From Marthasterias glacialis (Eukaryota > Echinodermata > Asteroidea > Forcipulatida > Asteriidae), in NCBI GenBank assembly GCA_911728455.2, contig OU452234.1, forward strand, positions 14,209,338-14,273,337: a stretch of 64,000 nucleotides of DNA. The letters run 5' to 3'. Shown here piece by piece: positions 33,656 through 45,700 of the stretch. The position numbers and the translations under genes were made by a program. A model generated the notes under the pieces. That model was not told where the DNA came from. It searched no databases and worked only from the letters and a program-made list of their open reading frames with translations. Each line of letters starts with the position of its first letter. The first letter of the stretch is position 1.

Positions 33656-34125
33656 ACTTGATTTTGCGGTTTTTGATGTTGAATTATTCATTTCGAACGG
33701 AACAGCGCTGAAACATTAACCAATCACAATGTGGACGAGGTTAATGCGCGCTGACCCCATCGCTTCTGATTGGCTTGGAATTTTGCTACCCTGTTAGGGT
33801 AGCAAAAATCGAGAAAATCAAGAAAAAACATTAGAATTTCCTGGCAAGTTGGAAAAGGCCCTCGTGGCTTCGCCACTCGTGTGCGCTGACTCGGTCTTTG
33901 CTGCAGTTGCTTCGCGGCTACACAGACGTCTAAGCCACGAAGGCTTGGCGAAAGGCTAAGTACAAGCCTAAACAGGGAACAGAGTCCAGGTCAGGCTCAA
34001 TGCCAAAACACAAGTTTTGCAGTCTGATGAGACGCATGTGTTATGCACCATATGTCCGACAATTTTGAACCATGTCTGACCCATTGTGTCCGACGGACAC
34101 AATGGGTCGGGCAAAATGGTTTATA

Positions 34126-34325
34126 GACTAATAATCCGAGCAGCTCGTTCTCACCAACTAGCTATGGCCGCCGCACGCGCGCATCGACGCACACGCACTG
34201 TGAATCCTCCACGCTGATTGGTACATTATGCGCGGCTGATTCGCTAATGTCGCGCGTGCTTGCGGTGGCCAGCGATGGTGTAAAACACCATAAACGAGCA
34301 ACTGCATACATTCAGATTAGTGTTT
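34126..34325. mobile_element. Short inverted-repeat element, copy 2
   Basis: Shares GAGCAGCTCGTTC and CTGTGAATCCTCCACGCTGA with 24046-24245, and has an inverted right end near ATTCAGATTAGTGT. Confidence 0.6.
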
Positions 34326-34525
34326 ACATGTACACGTACATGTTAAACTACTTAGACGCAGACCGAACCATTACAATGGTGCGAGACAAAGCTTCCCTGG
34401 CCTTTTTGCAAAGCTTTTGAAAGGAATTACATCGTGATTTGTACTTTTCTTGCACGCAAAGTGCAGATTACATTTATGCATGCCACAGCGATAGAATTAG
34501 ACTGTTTCCTGTTCTTCATTGATCA

Positions 34526-34698
34526 TAGACCTTATGCACATGACGTCATTTGAGTAGGGCGCCCTCGTCTAGAGGTCAAAATGAGGTTGTTCATTGGCCA
34601 ATCCTGTGCGCCGCGCGTACAAATCTCTGCGTTTCCATTGTTACATCATCGAATTACCTCTAAGATGGCGGCGTGATGACGTCAATGCATAAGGTCTA
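34526..34698. mobile_element. CRE-bearing MITE, copy 3
   Basis: Both ends intact (TAGACCTTATGCACATGACG and inverted TAGACCTTATGCATTGACGT). TGACGTCA occurs once in each. It lies about 3.7 kb upstream of the oxidase start codon. Confidence 0.8.
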
Positions 34699-35210
34699 TT
34701 GTTGAAAAACATTTACCATTGAAGGGGGCCCGACTACCGTCGTGTCTCCCAGCGTGCCTGGGGCTGTACATGGAATTATGAGCTCCCCTCACACTGCACA
34801 CCAGCGTACGTTGGCCGGCACTTCACAAAGGGCGCCGCCATTGTTCGTAATTCATTGTTATCATTATTATTTGTAGTATTATTTACTCGGCACATACCAA
34901 ATACAAAAAAGAACAGTACAATACAAACATGACGATTAGCCAGTGGCACGTGCCTGGAATTAAAAAAGTTAACTTAAAAACTGTGACTCAACGCCTTTAA
35001 CTCAAATGCCACTGTCTACAATGAAAACATAATCCCATGTAGAGCCACAAGCCTGTTTATTTTATCATGACGACAGCCCCCCCCCCCTTTAACGGGGAAT
35101 CCCCGAACGTACCCCATTCAGTGAATTACCAGACGTGTGACCTTTGCATACAAGTACATTGTGTCGTCGCCTTGGGATCCCCACATATGGAAGTTCCTTC
35201 CTCCATAAGC

Positions 35211-35558
35211 ACATTGGTAAACCGACTGTAAATGCTTCCATTCTTTGCACAAAACAACATTATTTGTAATAAAACCAACCTGTGAAAATGTCAGCTCATT
35301 TTGTTGTTTCAGTTGTTAGAAAACGGTAAAAAATGCATTCAGCATTTTTGTTAACGCATTCCTAAAGGCAGAGTTTTTGTCTCACTGAGACAAATACTAA
35401 TTTTGGATCTTATTTCATTTATTATTTAAAAACAATAACACTTCAGGCAGAAATATTTCAAGGAAAGTTTTCTGCCATCATTATCGTTATACCATGTAAG
35501 GTATATGTAAATCTGTGAACTTTTATGTTTTTCTTCTTGCCAATGTTGAGCTGGGTCT
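35211..35558. mobile_element. TTAA-family MITE, left end truncated
   Basis: Starts inside the left arm (ACATTGGTAAACCGACTG) and runs to GTTGAGCTGGGTCTTAA. Confidence 0.75.
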
Positions 35559-35749
35559 TAAACAAAGATTGTGTCCGTGGGGCCCTCTTCTTTGTACCAG
35601 AGTTGTATGACAGAAAGCCGATTGAAGAACGTCATCATCTGCATTTTTCCCGAAGACGAGCAGAGTATAATTGTTCGAAACGTTGAGGCCACAACGGCTC
35701 TTTTCAGAGCCACCACTCCTCCCAATAGAGGTTTAAACGTAGTTTACTA

Positions 35750-35918
35750 CACTGCAAAAACTGGGGTGTTCAATTGATTCTCTCGGGTTCTATATGTGAC
35801 AACACCGACATGGTGTTAGTTATCCCCATTGCTTTATCATTGGCAAAATCAACACCATGTTGGTGTTGTCATATATAGATACCGAAAGAATCACATTAAC
35901 ACCCTAGTTTTTGCAGTG
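35750..35918. mobile_element. Near-palindromic TA-flanked MITE, copy 1
   Basis: Starts CACTGCAAAAACTGGGGTGT and ends GTTTTTGCAGTG, with TA on both sides. Almost the whole 169 bp folds on itself around CCATTGCTTTATCATTGG. Other copies: 36335-36510, 44670-44841, 47730-47898, 48172-48321. Confidence 0.85.
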
Positions 35919-36334
35919 TAAGTAACTTCTAATTCTCAACACTATGCAAAGCTTCAAACATCCCTTATCTCAACGAAATAATATGAGAATGTCATCTGTG
36001 AGTCATCATTCACAGATTATCGGGAACAAACCCGTCTGATCATGTAATGACTTATCCAGACATGATAAACATGTCCAAACAGTCTTCATTCATTCACCAA
36101 GATACTCAGGCATTTCTTCAACCATGGAGCTATAACAAATTAGCTCCATGTTTCAAACCCTCTTGATTCGAGGTTGTAATGTTAATAATGGCTCTATTTT
36201 TTGAACGAAAACTCCTTCTCAGAGGGGGATCAGCATTAACGAGATCAGCTTCTCAGCCAGGGAATTTGTTCACTGGGGGGCAAGGGTGCATTTAGTGCAT
36301 TTCAGTGCTGGGAAAACCATTGACCATGATTTTT

Positions 36335-36510
36335 CACTGCACTTGTATCTGGAGTGTTGAATTGATTCTCTTGGTATCTATATGTGACAACACCGACATG
36401 GTCGTATGTGTCACCGTTACTTTACTGTTGGTAAAATTAACACCATGTCGACGTTGTCACATATTATAGTTACAAAGAGAAATCAATTTCACTCCAGGGT
36501 TTCTGCAGTG
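36335..36510. mobile_element. Near-palindromic MITE, diverged copy 2
   Basis: Same body (ACCATGTCGACGTTGTCACA) with eroded left end CACTGCACTTGTATCTGGAG. Confidence 0.7.
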
Positions 36511-36944
36511 TGGGAGCACACATGGAGTGGGGGCACTGGTAAATTGGGGCCCGCCCCCAGCAGCCACCCCACCCCACGGCTAAAACCGTTGAAACAGATC
36601 GACCATTGTTATGACGAGTTGTACCAGCGTTGTTGAATGCTCGAGTACAGTGTGTAATGTAGACTCATTGAGCATGTCAAATACAAAGGGGAGAGGTTAT
36701 TCAAACATTACTACGCGAGAGGCAAAAGTTCCCCCAAAACAAACTGTTGAATGTGCGCGCGGAACATTCACCAATAATTGGTGAATGTTCCGCGCGCACA
36801 TTTTCATTCCGTGGAAGACATTGATGACATGACGTTACTTTTTCTTGAAAATGGTTACGTAACTTAAGCTAGAGATTATAATGAGATAATCTTCTTAATG
36901 ATAAAGATAAAACTCGCGTTCCCTTGCAGAGATTGGGGATTCAA

Positions 36945-37210
36945 TTTGGGTGGTCGGGTTGGCGTGGTGGTATTTTATTCCTACCGCCTTCCACCTCTAG
37001 GACCCCGGTTCGAATCCCACGGGGCACTATATTGTGGATTGGGTTTTCAGTCTCCCTACTTGATTGCGTGGGTTTTCCCCGGAATATTTCTCTGATTTTT
37101 TGTTCTCCCCACATCTAAAACTGAAACTTCCTTCCTTGTCTTCTCTCCAAGGGGTTCTTGGCTCGCTCTAGGACAATCTTTGGCTTCACAACCAGAATTA
37201 ATAAATGAAA
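36945..37210 (+). repeat. tRNA-derived SINE, third family
   Basis: GGTTCGAATCCC near 37008 is a B-box. An unrelated body and a tail rich in AATAAA-type repeats (AATAAATGAAATAAACTAAA) follow. The A-box region GTTGGCGTGGTGG is weak. Confidence 0.55.
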
Positions 37211-37887
37211 TAAACTAAATAAAATAAAATTCAATCCAGTTTCTTATGAAGAATGACTGTTTTTTTTTTTTTAGTAAAATCACATTAATGCTTGAGATCC
37301 TATGGAAATCTCAATTTAACCACCAGTTGACTTGATAAATTTATCACTATATCACCATTGTTGTTAACTTTTTAGTCGTGATAAGTGACGATAGTAACAA
37401 CAATTGGAAAGACTTGATAAAAAAAGAGTAAACAACCTCTCAGGAACGTTCGCAATACCCCCAAAACTTATATGGAACACTTCGGCCGATCAGCCGTGTT
37501 TGTACAATTGATAACCGTTTGTCCGCCTCCAAGTGGCGAAAATAATAGAGGCTATATGTTTTCATGGCGGAAAGAACCTCCCCCTCCGATTTCCAATCAT
37601 TGATTCGGTAATAAAAGAAGGGGAGCTATTGAAGACCAAGCATGGTTTTAGGTTTAATGTTACGGGGAACATTGTTTGGGCTTGTTTGTGTTTATCGCTT
37701 CAACCGGGTTCATAGTCCATATACCGTCTCTTACTGTAAATTTTGACTCGTGGGTGAACAATAAAAAAAAAAAAACTGGTTACGTGATACAATTTGACCT
37801 CTTGTGCACACCCTCTCGCAGGGTCGATACTCGCCCCTAACATCTGACGTCACACTTCGAGGCGCGTGAATGAAGCCAGATACCGGC

Positions 37888-38361
37888 CTTTATAACCTCT
37901 GCGCATTACCTGCCAGATGTACCTATGACCTTTCATGCCTTATCACAGTGTGTGTACTGTACACACTGATCAGTCTGTACGTTTTATTGGCTTCTGCTTG
38001 TATAGTGTTTATCAAATGAAACCATCGGGATTGTAAGACCAGTGCATGCCTGTAGATAAAGACAGGGGACCAGTCTAGGTCGATACACGGGGAGTGAGAG
38101 TCACCGTATTATTTACACACGCGCACCCCCCGAAACAGCCAGTGCACACACATAGGGAGCTTGGGAGAACTTGTAAGCTGCGGTTGTAGTTCATTCCTCC
38201 AAAGTAGCAGTAGTACTAGCTTCTTGATCATACATCTTGGTGAGAGCACGGTAGAAGCTGGAGGTGAAGCCAACTTGCTGAACACTTTGAGCGAACCAGC
38301 TCTTTGCAAGTCAGACATTTTTGTGAACCTACACCAAAGAATCAAAAGGAACGCAGACACC
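37888..38361 (+). promoter_or_regulatory. Putative promoter and 5' UTR of the oxidase gene
   Basis: CTTTATAACC near 37888-37897 is TATA-like. The stretch from there to the ATG is less AT-rich than its surroundings and continuous with the first exon. In the frame of the ATG it stays open back to 38161, but no earlier in-frame ATG exists. No transcript evidence is available. Confidence 0.25.
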
Positions 38362-38561
38362 ATGTATCCGCAACGTTCACACCACCTCTTCCTTGCTGCC
38401 CTGGGTCTCGTCGCGTTTGTCGGTGTGGCCACTCACGGTAAACGATTTGATTTTACCACAACCCAACTGCGTGAGTTCTACGTTGCAGCCGTTGAGGTCG
38501 AGTGGGACTATGCCCCCACGGGTAGGAATGTCATCAAGGACACAGAAATACTGCCTGGGAG
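38362..38561 (+). CDS. HEPH-like: Oxidase exon 1, signal peptide and start of domain 1
   Basis: ATG within [28 protein letters not shown] then VGVATHG is a signal peptide with likely cleavage before KRFDF. It continues [19 protein letters not shown], the standard first strand of hephaestin-type domains. Donor GTGAGT, phase 2 out. Confidence 0.9.
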
Positions 38562-41500
38562 GTGAGTTAGTCAAGCCAGTTTTTAGTTGTCCCAGCACGT
38601 TTTGCCCCAGTGGTAACGCAGCCCTACTGTACATGATTGTACATGACTGTATAGTCGGGCTGCGTTACCACTGGGGCAAAACGGTCGAAAATATCAAAAT
38701 GTTCTTTAAAAAGGTAGGGCTGCGGTTACCATAGCGAGATTTACACCACAATGCGCCCCCCTCCCCAAATTTATGTTGATGATTTATGTTTCCCCTCGAA
38801 TTACAATGCAGTGTCATCATTTACGATAGTTTAATATTTGGCTTTGGAAACACGGAGCCATTTAATTGTTGTTTTGTTTTGTTTTGTTTTATTTTTATTT
38901 ATTTATTTGCATTTTGCGTTTTGGCATTTTTATACCACATTGAATTTGGGGTGCGAAACGGTTATAATATAACCGCGGCTGTTTTTTTTTTGTTTTTTGT
39001 TTTTTGGGGGGGATTCATTTAAATAGACTTTCCCGTCCAATTTCGACAAAAATTTACTCAATTTAACACAAGCCTCATTCAATTTTGTTTGAAATTTACT
39101 GTTTTTGTTTCTGGGAAAAAAAATGTTTACTTTTAATTTGACATGTACAAAAATTAGCAGTAGTAATGAAGAAAACATTAAGACAGGTAAAGTCACAAGA
39201 CTATAGCAAAAGATGTTATAATTTCAAACTTATGACCATGACTTTACAAACTTTACTTAAACAGCCGTGTTGATACCCGCTACAGGCTTGAACTTTAATC
39301 ATGGGGTTACCAAAGAAGCAGGAACAATTAGTTGCAATTAAGAAAAAACACAGGTTGTAATGAAATGTAAACCACACGGAACCGCATCTTACACAAAGAG
39401 CAACACAAGTGCCGTTAAAAGAGCAATTGCCGGCTTACTCAAAAAAGCCGTAACTCGTGTTTGATTTGAATGCTCTAAAGTTAAAATTCAATGCCCAGAA
39501 ACGAATAAAGAAAACAGAACCAACAACAGATTTTCTGTGTGCTTCAATGAGTCTTTATTTGATTTCCATTAATTGTAAAAATAGGTAGTAGAAATTCAAC
39601 TGAAGAATGATTGAAGTATAGCTATAAAACGAAACTCTAGTTTGAATGAGTTATGGAATATTGTCTGAATTTGATTGCGTCTTAAAGAAAATTGATTATC
39701 TTTTACTGAAATTGACGGGGAACCTAGAGTAATGATAAACAATTAGATGAATAGTACTTGTTCTCACATCGCATGTAATATCTTCGCTTCTCAATCAATG
39801 ATAACGAGTGTGTTTGCAATGAAAATCATAATTGAACGCCCCAGCTCATCATTGGTAAGAAGAAAAACATAAATGTTTACGGATTTACATATACCCCACA
39901 TGGTATAAAGATAACGATGGTAGAAAACTTTCCTTGATATATTTCTGCCTGAAGTGTTATCGTTTTCAAATAATAAATGAAATAAGATCCCTAATTAGTT
40001 TTCGTCTCAGTGAGACGAAAACTCTGCCTATATGGGAATGCCTATACAAAAATGCTGAATGCATTTTTACTCACTCTAAAAACTAATTTAGTCAAAACAG
40101 CGTTAGTTAGTAATTTTAGACCATATTTTGACAAAAATGAGTCAAAAATGGTCTAAAATGACTAATTATGGCTGTGTTGACTAACTTTTGTTTTAGAGTG
40201 CTGTTTTCTCGCAAACGAAGCAACGAAATGAGCTGACATTTTCTCAGGTTGGTTTTATTACAAATTGATTCGTGCAAAGAATGGAAGCATTTACAGGCAG
40301 TTTACCAATGTTGAGCAGGGGGCTTTAATTTTAAGCAGTCTGTTTCTCTTGCGAGTTATTGCTATTTAAAATAAAGAGTTACATCCCCATAAGGTGATCT
40401 CTGTCTTGCCTCTTCCCATGTTGTGTCGCAAACTTTGGTTGTGATCCTTGGCTATATATGACAGGTCATAATGATCTCATGTTGAATGGCTTCTGACTGG
40501 CACCCCGAACAAAGATATTGACGAAATTAATAGGGAGACCACCGACATTGGGGCTGGATAGTTTGTAGTCGGTATAGCGTCAGGAGGTCGTAGGTTCAAA
40601 ATACTGTTCTAGTCGATTTGTCTTTGCACACCCCCCCCCCCACCTTCCCAAAACATTTTTGAGTTAAAATTATACTCAGTCAGTGTGGTTTAATGCTTGA
40701 AAATAATAAGTTTGAAATGAATGGGTAATCGGAGGGTAGAAATCAGTTAAAATAAGAACAACGCTGTAATATCAAGTAGACTATATATATTTGGACGGAA
40801 ATTCACACAAAATTCAGACAACACTTTTTATGGGTGATTTTTTTTTCTATGGCTTGGCAAATCATTAAGCCTCGGCTGTGCTATACAGCCTGACCGTTGA
40901 GACGTTTTTTTCTCTCGCACAATGCACTTTTTCATAACTGTCTGGAGTAATGCAAATGAATGGAGAACATGCGTTCACTAGACTGTGTCTTTAATATATA
41001 GAATGTCACTGACATGAAAAGTCATGTGTAACAGGAAACCTAAAAATAGTACGGACCCAAGTGTGACTAAAACACACGCCCGAGCGGTTTAGATTTCTCA
41101 TTTACATTTCCAGCGTTTATTATACGTGCTTTTACGTATTTTGTGTTTTAATTCATGTATTACTGCGCATCGCGTTGCAATGTTATATTTTTAGCAGTTT
41201 TAAAAGTACTTCATGTTTAACTCATTAAGTGCCTTTTGTTTTCTCTGTAAAAAAAAAAACATTTAGCAACGAATTTCTTTTGAGGATGTTTGGTCATGAA
41301 AATAATTGGGTGTTGTTTTTGTTTTGTCAAATATCGTTTGAATGCTGGATATAAACGCTGACTAAACATTAATGTCTGAAATGGTGAGAGAGAAATGCTT
41401 TGTTTTGTTTTCTCCATTTTAAAGTTGTTTTAAAAGAGTGGTAATTTGTCCAAAGCTTAGTTTATACCACGGACACCGTGTCGCTCCTGTTAATAAATCA

Positions 41501-41869
41501 TGTTTATCTGAGTGCTCACACGACTTTCGGCAGGACAAAAAAAGGACCAGAAAAAGAATGAAGTGTTATCGTCTTACAATTGGAAAGCTTACTTGCTGCA
41601 TATTTTGGATGGTGGGTGCTGTAGTTCAACAGAACGTGTGTATTGTGGGGCTGGTGCTGTGATGTTGCTGGTGCTGGTGCTGGTGCTGGTGCTGGTGCTG
41701 GTGCTTTTGCTGGTGCTGGTGCTGGTGCTGGTGCTGTTGATGTTGATGTTGCTGGTGCTGGTGCTGTTGCTTTTGCTGGTGCTGGTGCTGGTGCTATTGC
41801 TGTTGTTGCTGTTGCTGGTGCTGTTGCTGTTGCTGTTGCTTTTGCTTTTGCTGGTGCTGTTGTTGTTGT

Positions 41870-41901
<32 letters not shown>

Positions 41902-41902
41902 G

Positions 41903-41940
<38 letters not shown>

Positions 41941-42731
41941 TTGCTGGTGCTGGTGCTGGTGCTGCTTCTGTTGGTGGTGGTGCTGGTTCTGTTGCTGGTG
42001 CTGGTGCTGCTGCTGCCGGGTGCTGGTGATGCTGCTAATGATGCTGATGCTGATAATGTTACTGTTGTCAGAAGTCAAATTGGGAGTCATTATTCTAAAT
42101 TAGTCTGATAATGTGCGAGCGTCATGAGCGTCACCGTTTGACGGATGTGAGCGTTATTTATTTTTTTATAAGAAGCCACTATATTATTGTTATTACTTTT
42201 ATCATGATCATCATTATCCCTTCGGCATGTTATAAGAGTGAAGATAAAACTGATTCGTTACAGTTTTTATGCTCAGTTGGTCAAACCTTTCTGAGTTTTC
42301 GGAATGACAGTCAAAATGAGGTTGCTTCGCTGGGGAGTACTCGATCTGTTTCTCAAAATAAATAATCCAAAGCACTCGAAACCATTCAGGGCACTTAAAA
42401 AATCATTTTAAGAGCATCCAGTATTTTATTTCTATCTGACAAAAATAGAACGGTAACTTTGATCCTTGAGACTCGTTATTTCATAATGGTCGATAGTTGA
42501 AATGAGTTTAATGCCCGTGATTGTGATGCTTACTGACCGTAAACCTGTTTATAGTGGAGATCGGAAGAGCATGTTGACTATTTCAAAACTCAAAGCCTTA
42601 CTTTTTATAAAATTGGTACCAGTGACAAAGAAACAGTTCGGTGTGGAAGAAATCGCAATGAGCAAATAAAATATTGTCCCCAAAACTTCGTCACTTCGAT
42701 TGCCAAATCAAGTATGGAATTATGACTAACT

Positions 42732-42763
<32 letters not shown>

Positions 42764-45700
42764 TGGGGGGTTGTTTTGTCCCTCCTAATTTGAGAAACAA
42801 TATAGAACAAGTGGATCAAACCATTAATTATTGAGGGAGGGGTTAGGACTCAAGCCCCTCCCCGATCCCTGCAAAGTAATCTGCATCCAGTCCTCTTCCT
42901 CGAGTTTACTGTGGCCCTTTTCGAAACCAAGGGTTGGCTTATAGGCTCCGGCTAGAGCTCTGGCTTGGGGCTCCGTCACCGTTTTGAAAACATACACATT
43001 CGGTACTGGATTTCAAACACATGCGGACGGTGCCTAAGCCGGAGCCGTGGTTTCGAAGATGACTCACGACCCCAAACCAAACTCCAAGTTTTGTCCGTGA
43101 ACAAAAAAATATATATTTACGTAAGATTATTTTATTCACTGGAATGTTAATCCCCATGGCGCGATAGCTGTATTGTTTGCTGATGCAGAACGAGTCGAAT
43201 AAAGCACCCTGTCCCCACTCAAGGTAAAACGCACATTTCTGGATTTTTTTTTGGGGTGGGGGTTGCTTTCATTTTGTGTTAATTTTACGTCCTCTTTAAT
43301 ATTTCATATTGGGAATAATGAGACCTCAAGGTGACGTTGCGAATTAAAAGCCTGATTTGAAAGCCTGATCGTCATTTAGTCATCGGCTGAAGGAAATTTC
43401 CGCATAGACGTATGATTCTTTGTCAGTTGCAAGGGGCGTGGCACAGAGCCCCTGGACGTGCACGTGGAGATGTAGCCAATCAAACTACAATCGAGCGAAC
43501 CTCAGTGACCGCGCTGCCTCACAGTCATGTCTACCCAATAAAGCAGTGACACAAGATTACTTCCAAACCCGGAAAGAAAAGAATGGCAACAGTATACTCT
43601 AAAAAGATAATGACTTCCCTGGAAAACGATATGCTTAAATAAATATAAGATCTGTTTTGACAGAGAGTCTCTTTTTTACGGTTGTATAGACAGAGGTTTT
43701 TCCTTGCTATAGATTAGAAGGTCTGTCTGGGATTTGAATAGCCTGTCACAGGCATATAATGCGGGCTACTTTATCAATTATTTACAGTTTGGATATCATT
43801 TTTGTGGGAGAAGGGTAGAACACGATGTTATGCAGGCACTGTCAGTTTACACTAGCACCTTTAGACACCCTGGGCTCGATTTCACAAAGCGCTAAGATTC
43901 ACTCTTAAAGCCCCAGCTCAACATTGGTAAACTGACTGTAAATGGTTCCATTCTTTGCACAAATCAAGATACTTGTAATAAAACCAACCCGTGAAAATGT
44001 CAGCTCATTTCGTTGTTTAAGTGGCGAGAAAACGGTAAAAATGTATTCAGCATTTTTGTTCGCATTCCTAAAGGCAGAGTTTTCGTCGAACTGAGACGAA
44101 AATTCTGGATCCTATTTCATTTGTTATTTAAAAACAATACACTTCAGGCAGAAATATTTCAAGGAAAATTTTCAACCATCACTATCTTTATACCATGTTA
44201 GGTATATGTAGATCTGTGAACAGTTATTTTTTTTTCTTCTTACCAATGTTGAGCTGGGGCTTTAAGATGAGTTGTCATTATCGCCGTAGTGATTTGTATT
44301 TTGACATCACACTTCGCTTAGCAATTAAGAATGATACATGGTTAAGATCAATCTTTGTGAAATCAGCCCCTGTTCCGTAATTCTCCATAAAAATATCTTG
44401 CTTCCTGCTGTGTTTATTCGCAAAAGGTGCAGACCGTTTTAGTATTCACGTAAAGAACTATTCTTTGTATAAATTGATTTTTGTTAGCGTGACTGTGTTA
44501 TTATGTAGGTTAGTATTTGTGTGATGATCAGAGGTGTCAATTTACACGCATGACTTACGAAATCAGTACCTTGTAGGTTATCTGCTTGTTTGATATACAG
44601 GGCCCAGGTGAATGTCCGTCAGGGATCACGTGACCACCAGCTGACAACGAACTTTTTGGAGGCGGGCTGCACTGCAAAAACGGGGGTGTTAAATTGATTC
44701 TCTCGGTATATATATGTGATGACAACACCGGCATGGTGTAAGTTATCCCCATTGCTTTATCATTGGTAAAATTAACACCATGTCAGTGTTGTCACATATA
44801 CATACCAAGAGAATCAATTTAACACCCCAGTTTTTGCAGTGTGGCTTCAAGTTATCGGTCTTGCTGCTATGCCAAAATATAATTTGATAAAGTAAAGACA
44901 AGAAAGATAAGAAAAGGAAAAAAACAGAAATATATTTCATGAACAATCCATGTCTACTTCATGTCGCCAGTAAACATATTTTCTTTGAAGCCCAATTATC
45001 TTTTATTATGGTAATTATCAAAGTCTAGAATCTGCACTTCACGTGACCCAACAAATACTTAAAATTACAAATCTGAGACAGTTTAAGCCCTGCCGGTCGT
45101 TGGAGTCACAAGAAAATTGTGAACAAAACAAATTATGTTCTCTTTGTTAGTACTTGCGAGATCTGTACTAACTGTTTTACTATAATTTCAGACAAAAACT
45201 ATTGCATTTCAGGCAAACAGATTTTAAGAGAACTTTGCCAACACGGACACCATATATAACATGTAAGTTATGTACACATCTGTAAACGTTTATTTTTTTC
45301 AATCTAACAAATGTTGGCCAAACCCAAAAAGAAAAAAAAACATTCTTTCAAGAACGTTTAAAAAAAAAACTTTTAATGCTCAACTTCGCAAACTTGACCC
45401 AATGCAACTTACATTAAAACAAAAACGAATTTACGACTCTATCGTGGGTTATGCAGCTCTACTACCGATCTACTCACCTCAAAGTAGCATAGTTGACATG
45501 GAAACCACTAATGGAAGCTAATTGTGTAAAATAGGCGATGCGCAAATGTGTTCACAATTTCTACCCCTTCCAACGACCTTAATGATCGAGAGAACCCGCC
45601 ATTTTCCATTCAATCGTTTTGGTCCGGAAAAAACGTAAGAGAAAGCTCTGTCGTGCAGAAGAAAGAAAACCCTTTTTTTCTTCTTCTTTTTTTGAAGGTT

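Larger units (their letters stand above)
27858..38361. other. Intergenic region upstream of the oxidase gene
   Basis: About 10.5 kb with no coding exon recognised. Identified repeats: 28436-29015, 29490-30005, 30474-30862, 31065-31480, 32372-32563, 33345-33655, 34126-34325, 34526-34698, 35211-35558, 35750-35918, 36335-36510 and a SINE at 36945-37210. Short perfect palindromes lie at 34078-34108 and 36750-36802. The stretches 31500-32370, 32570-33340 and 37220-37880 hold nothing I can name. Confidence 0.6.

Noticed and set aside
38109-38634. Minus-strand frames opposite oxidase exon 1
   Set aside because: Shadows of the signal-peptide exon and of the 27-bp inverted repeat.
41512-42108. Poly-Leu, poly-Ala/Gly and poly-Gln frames
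   Set aside because: Trinucleotide/hexanucleotide repeat in an intron; frames on both strands are open for that reason only.
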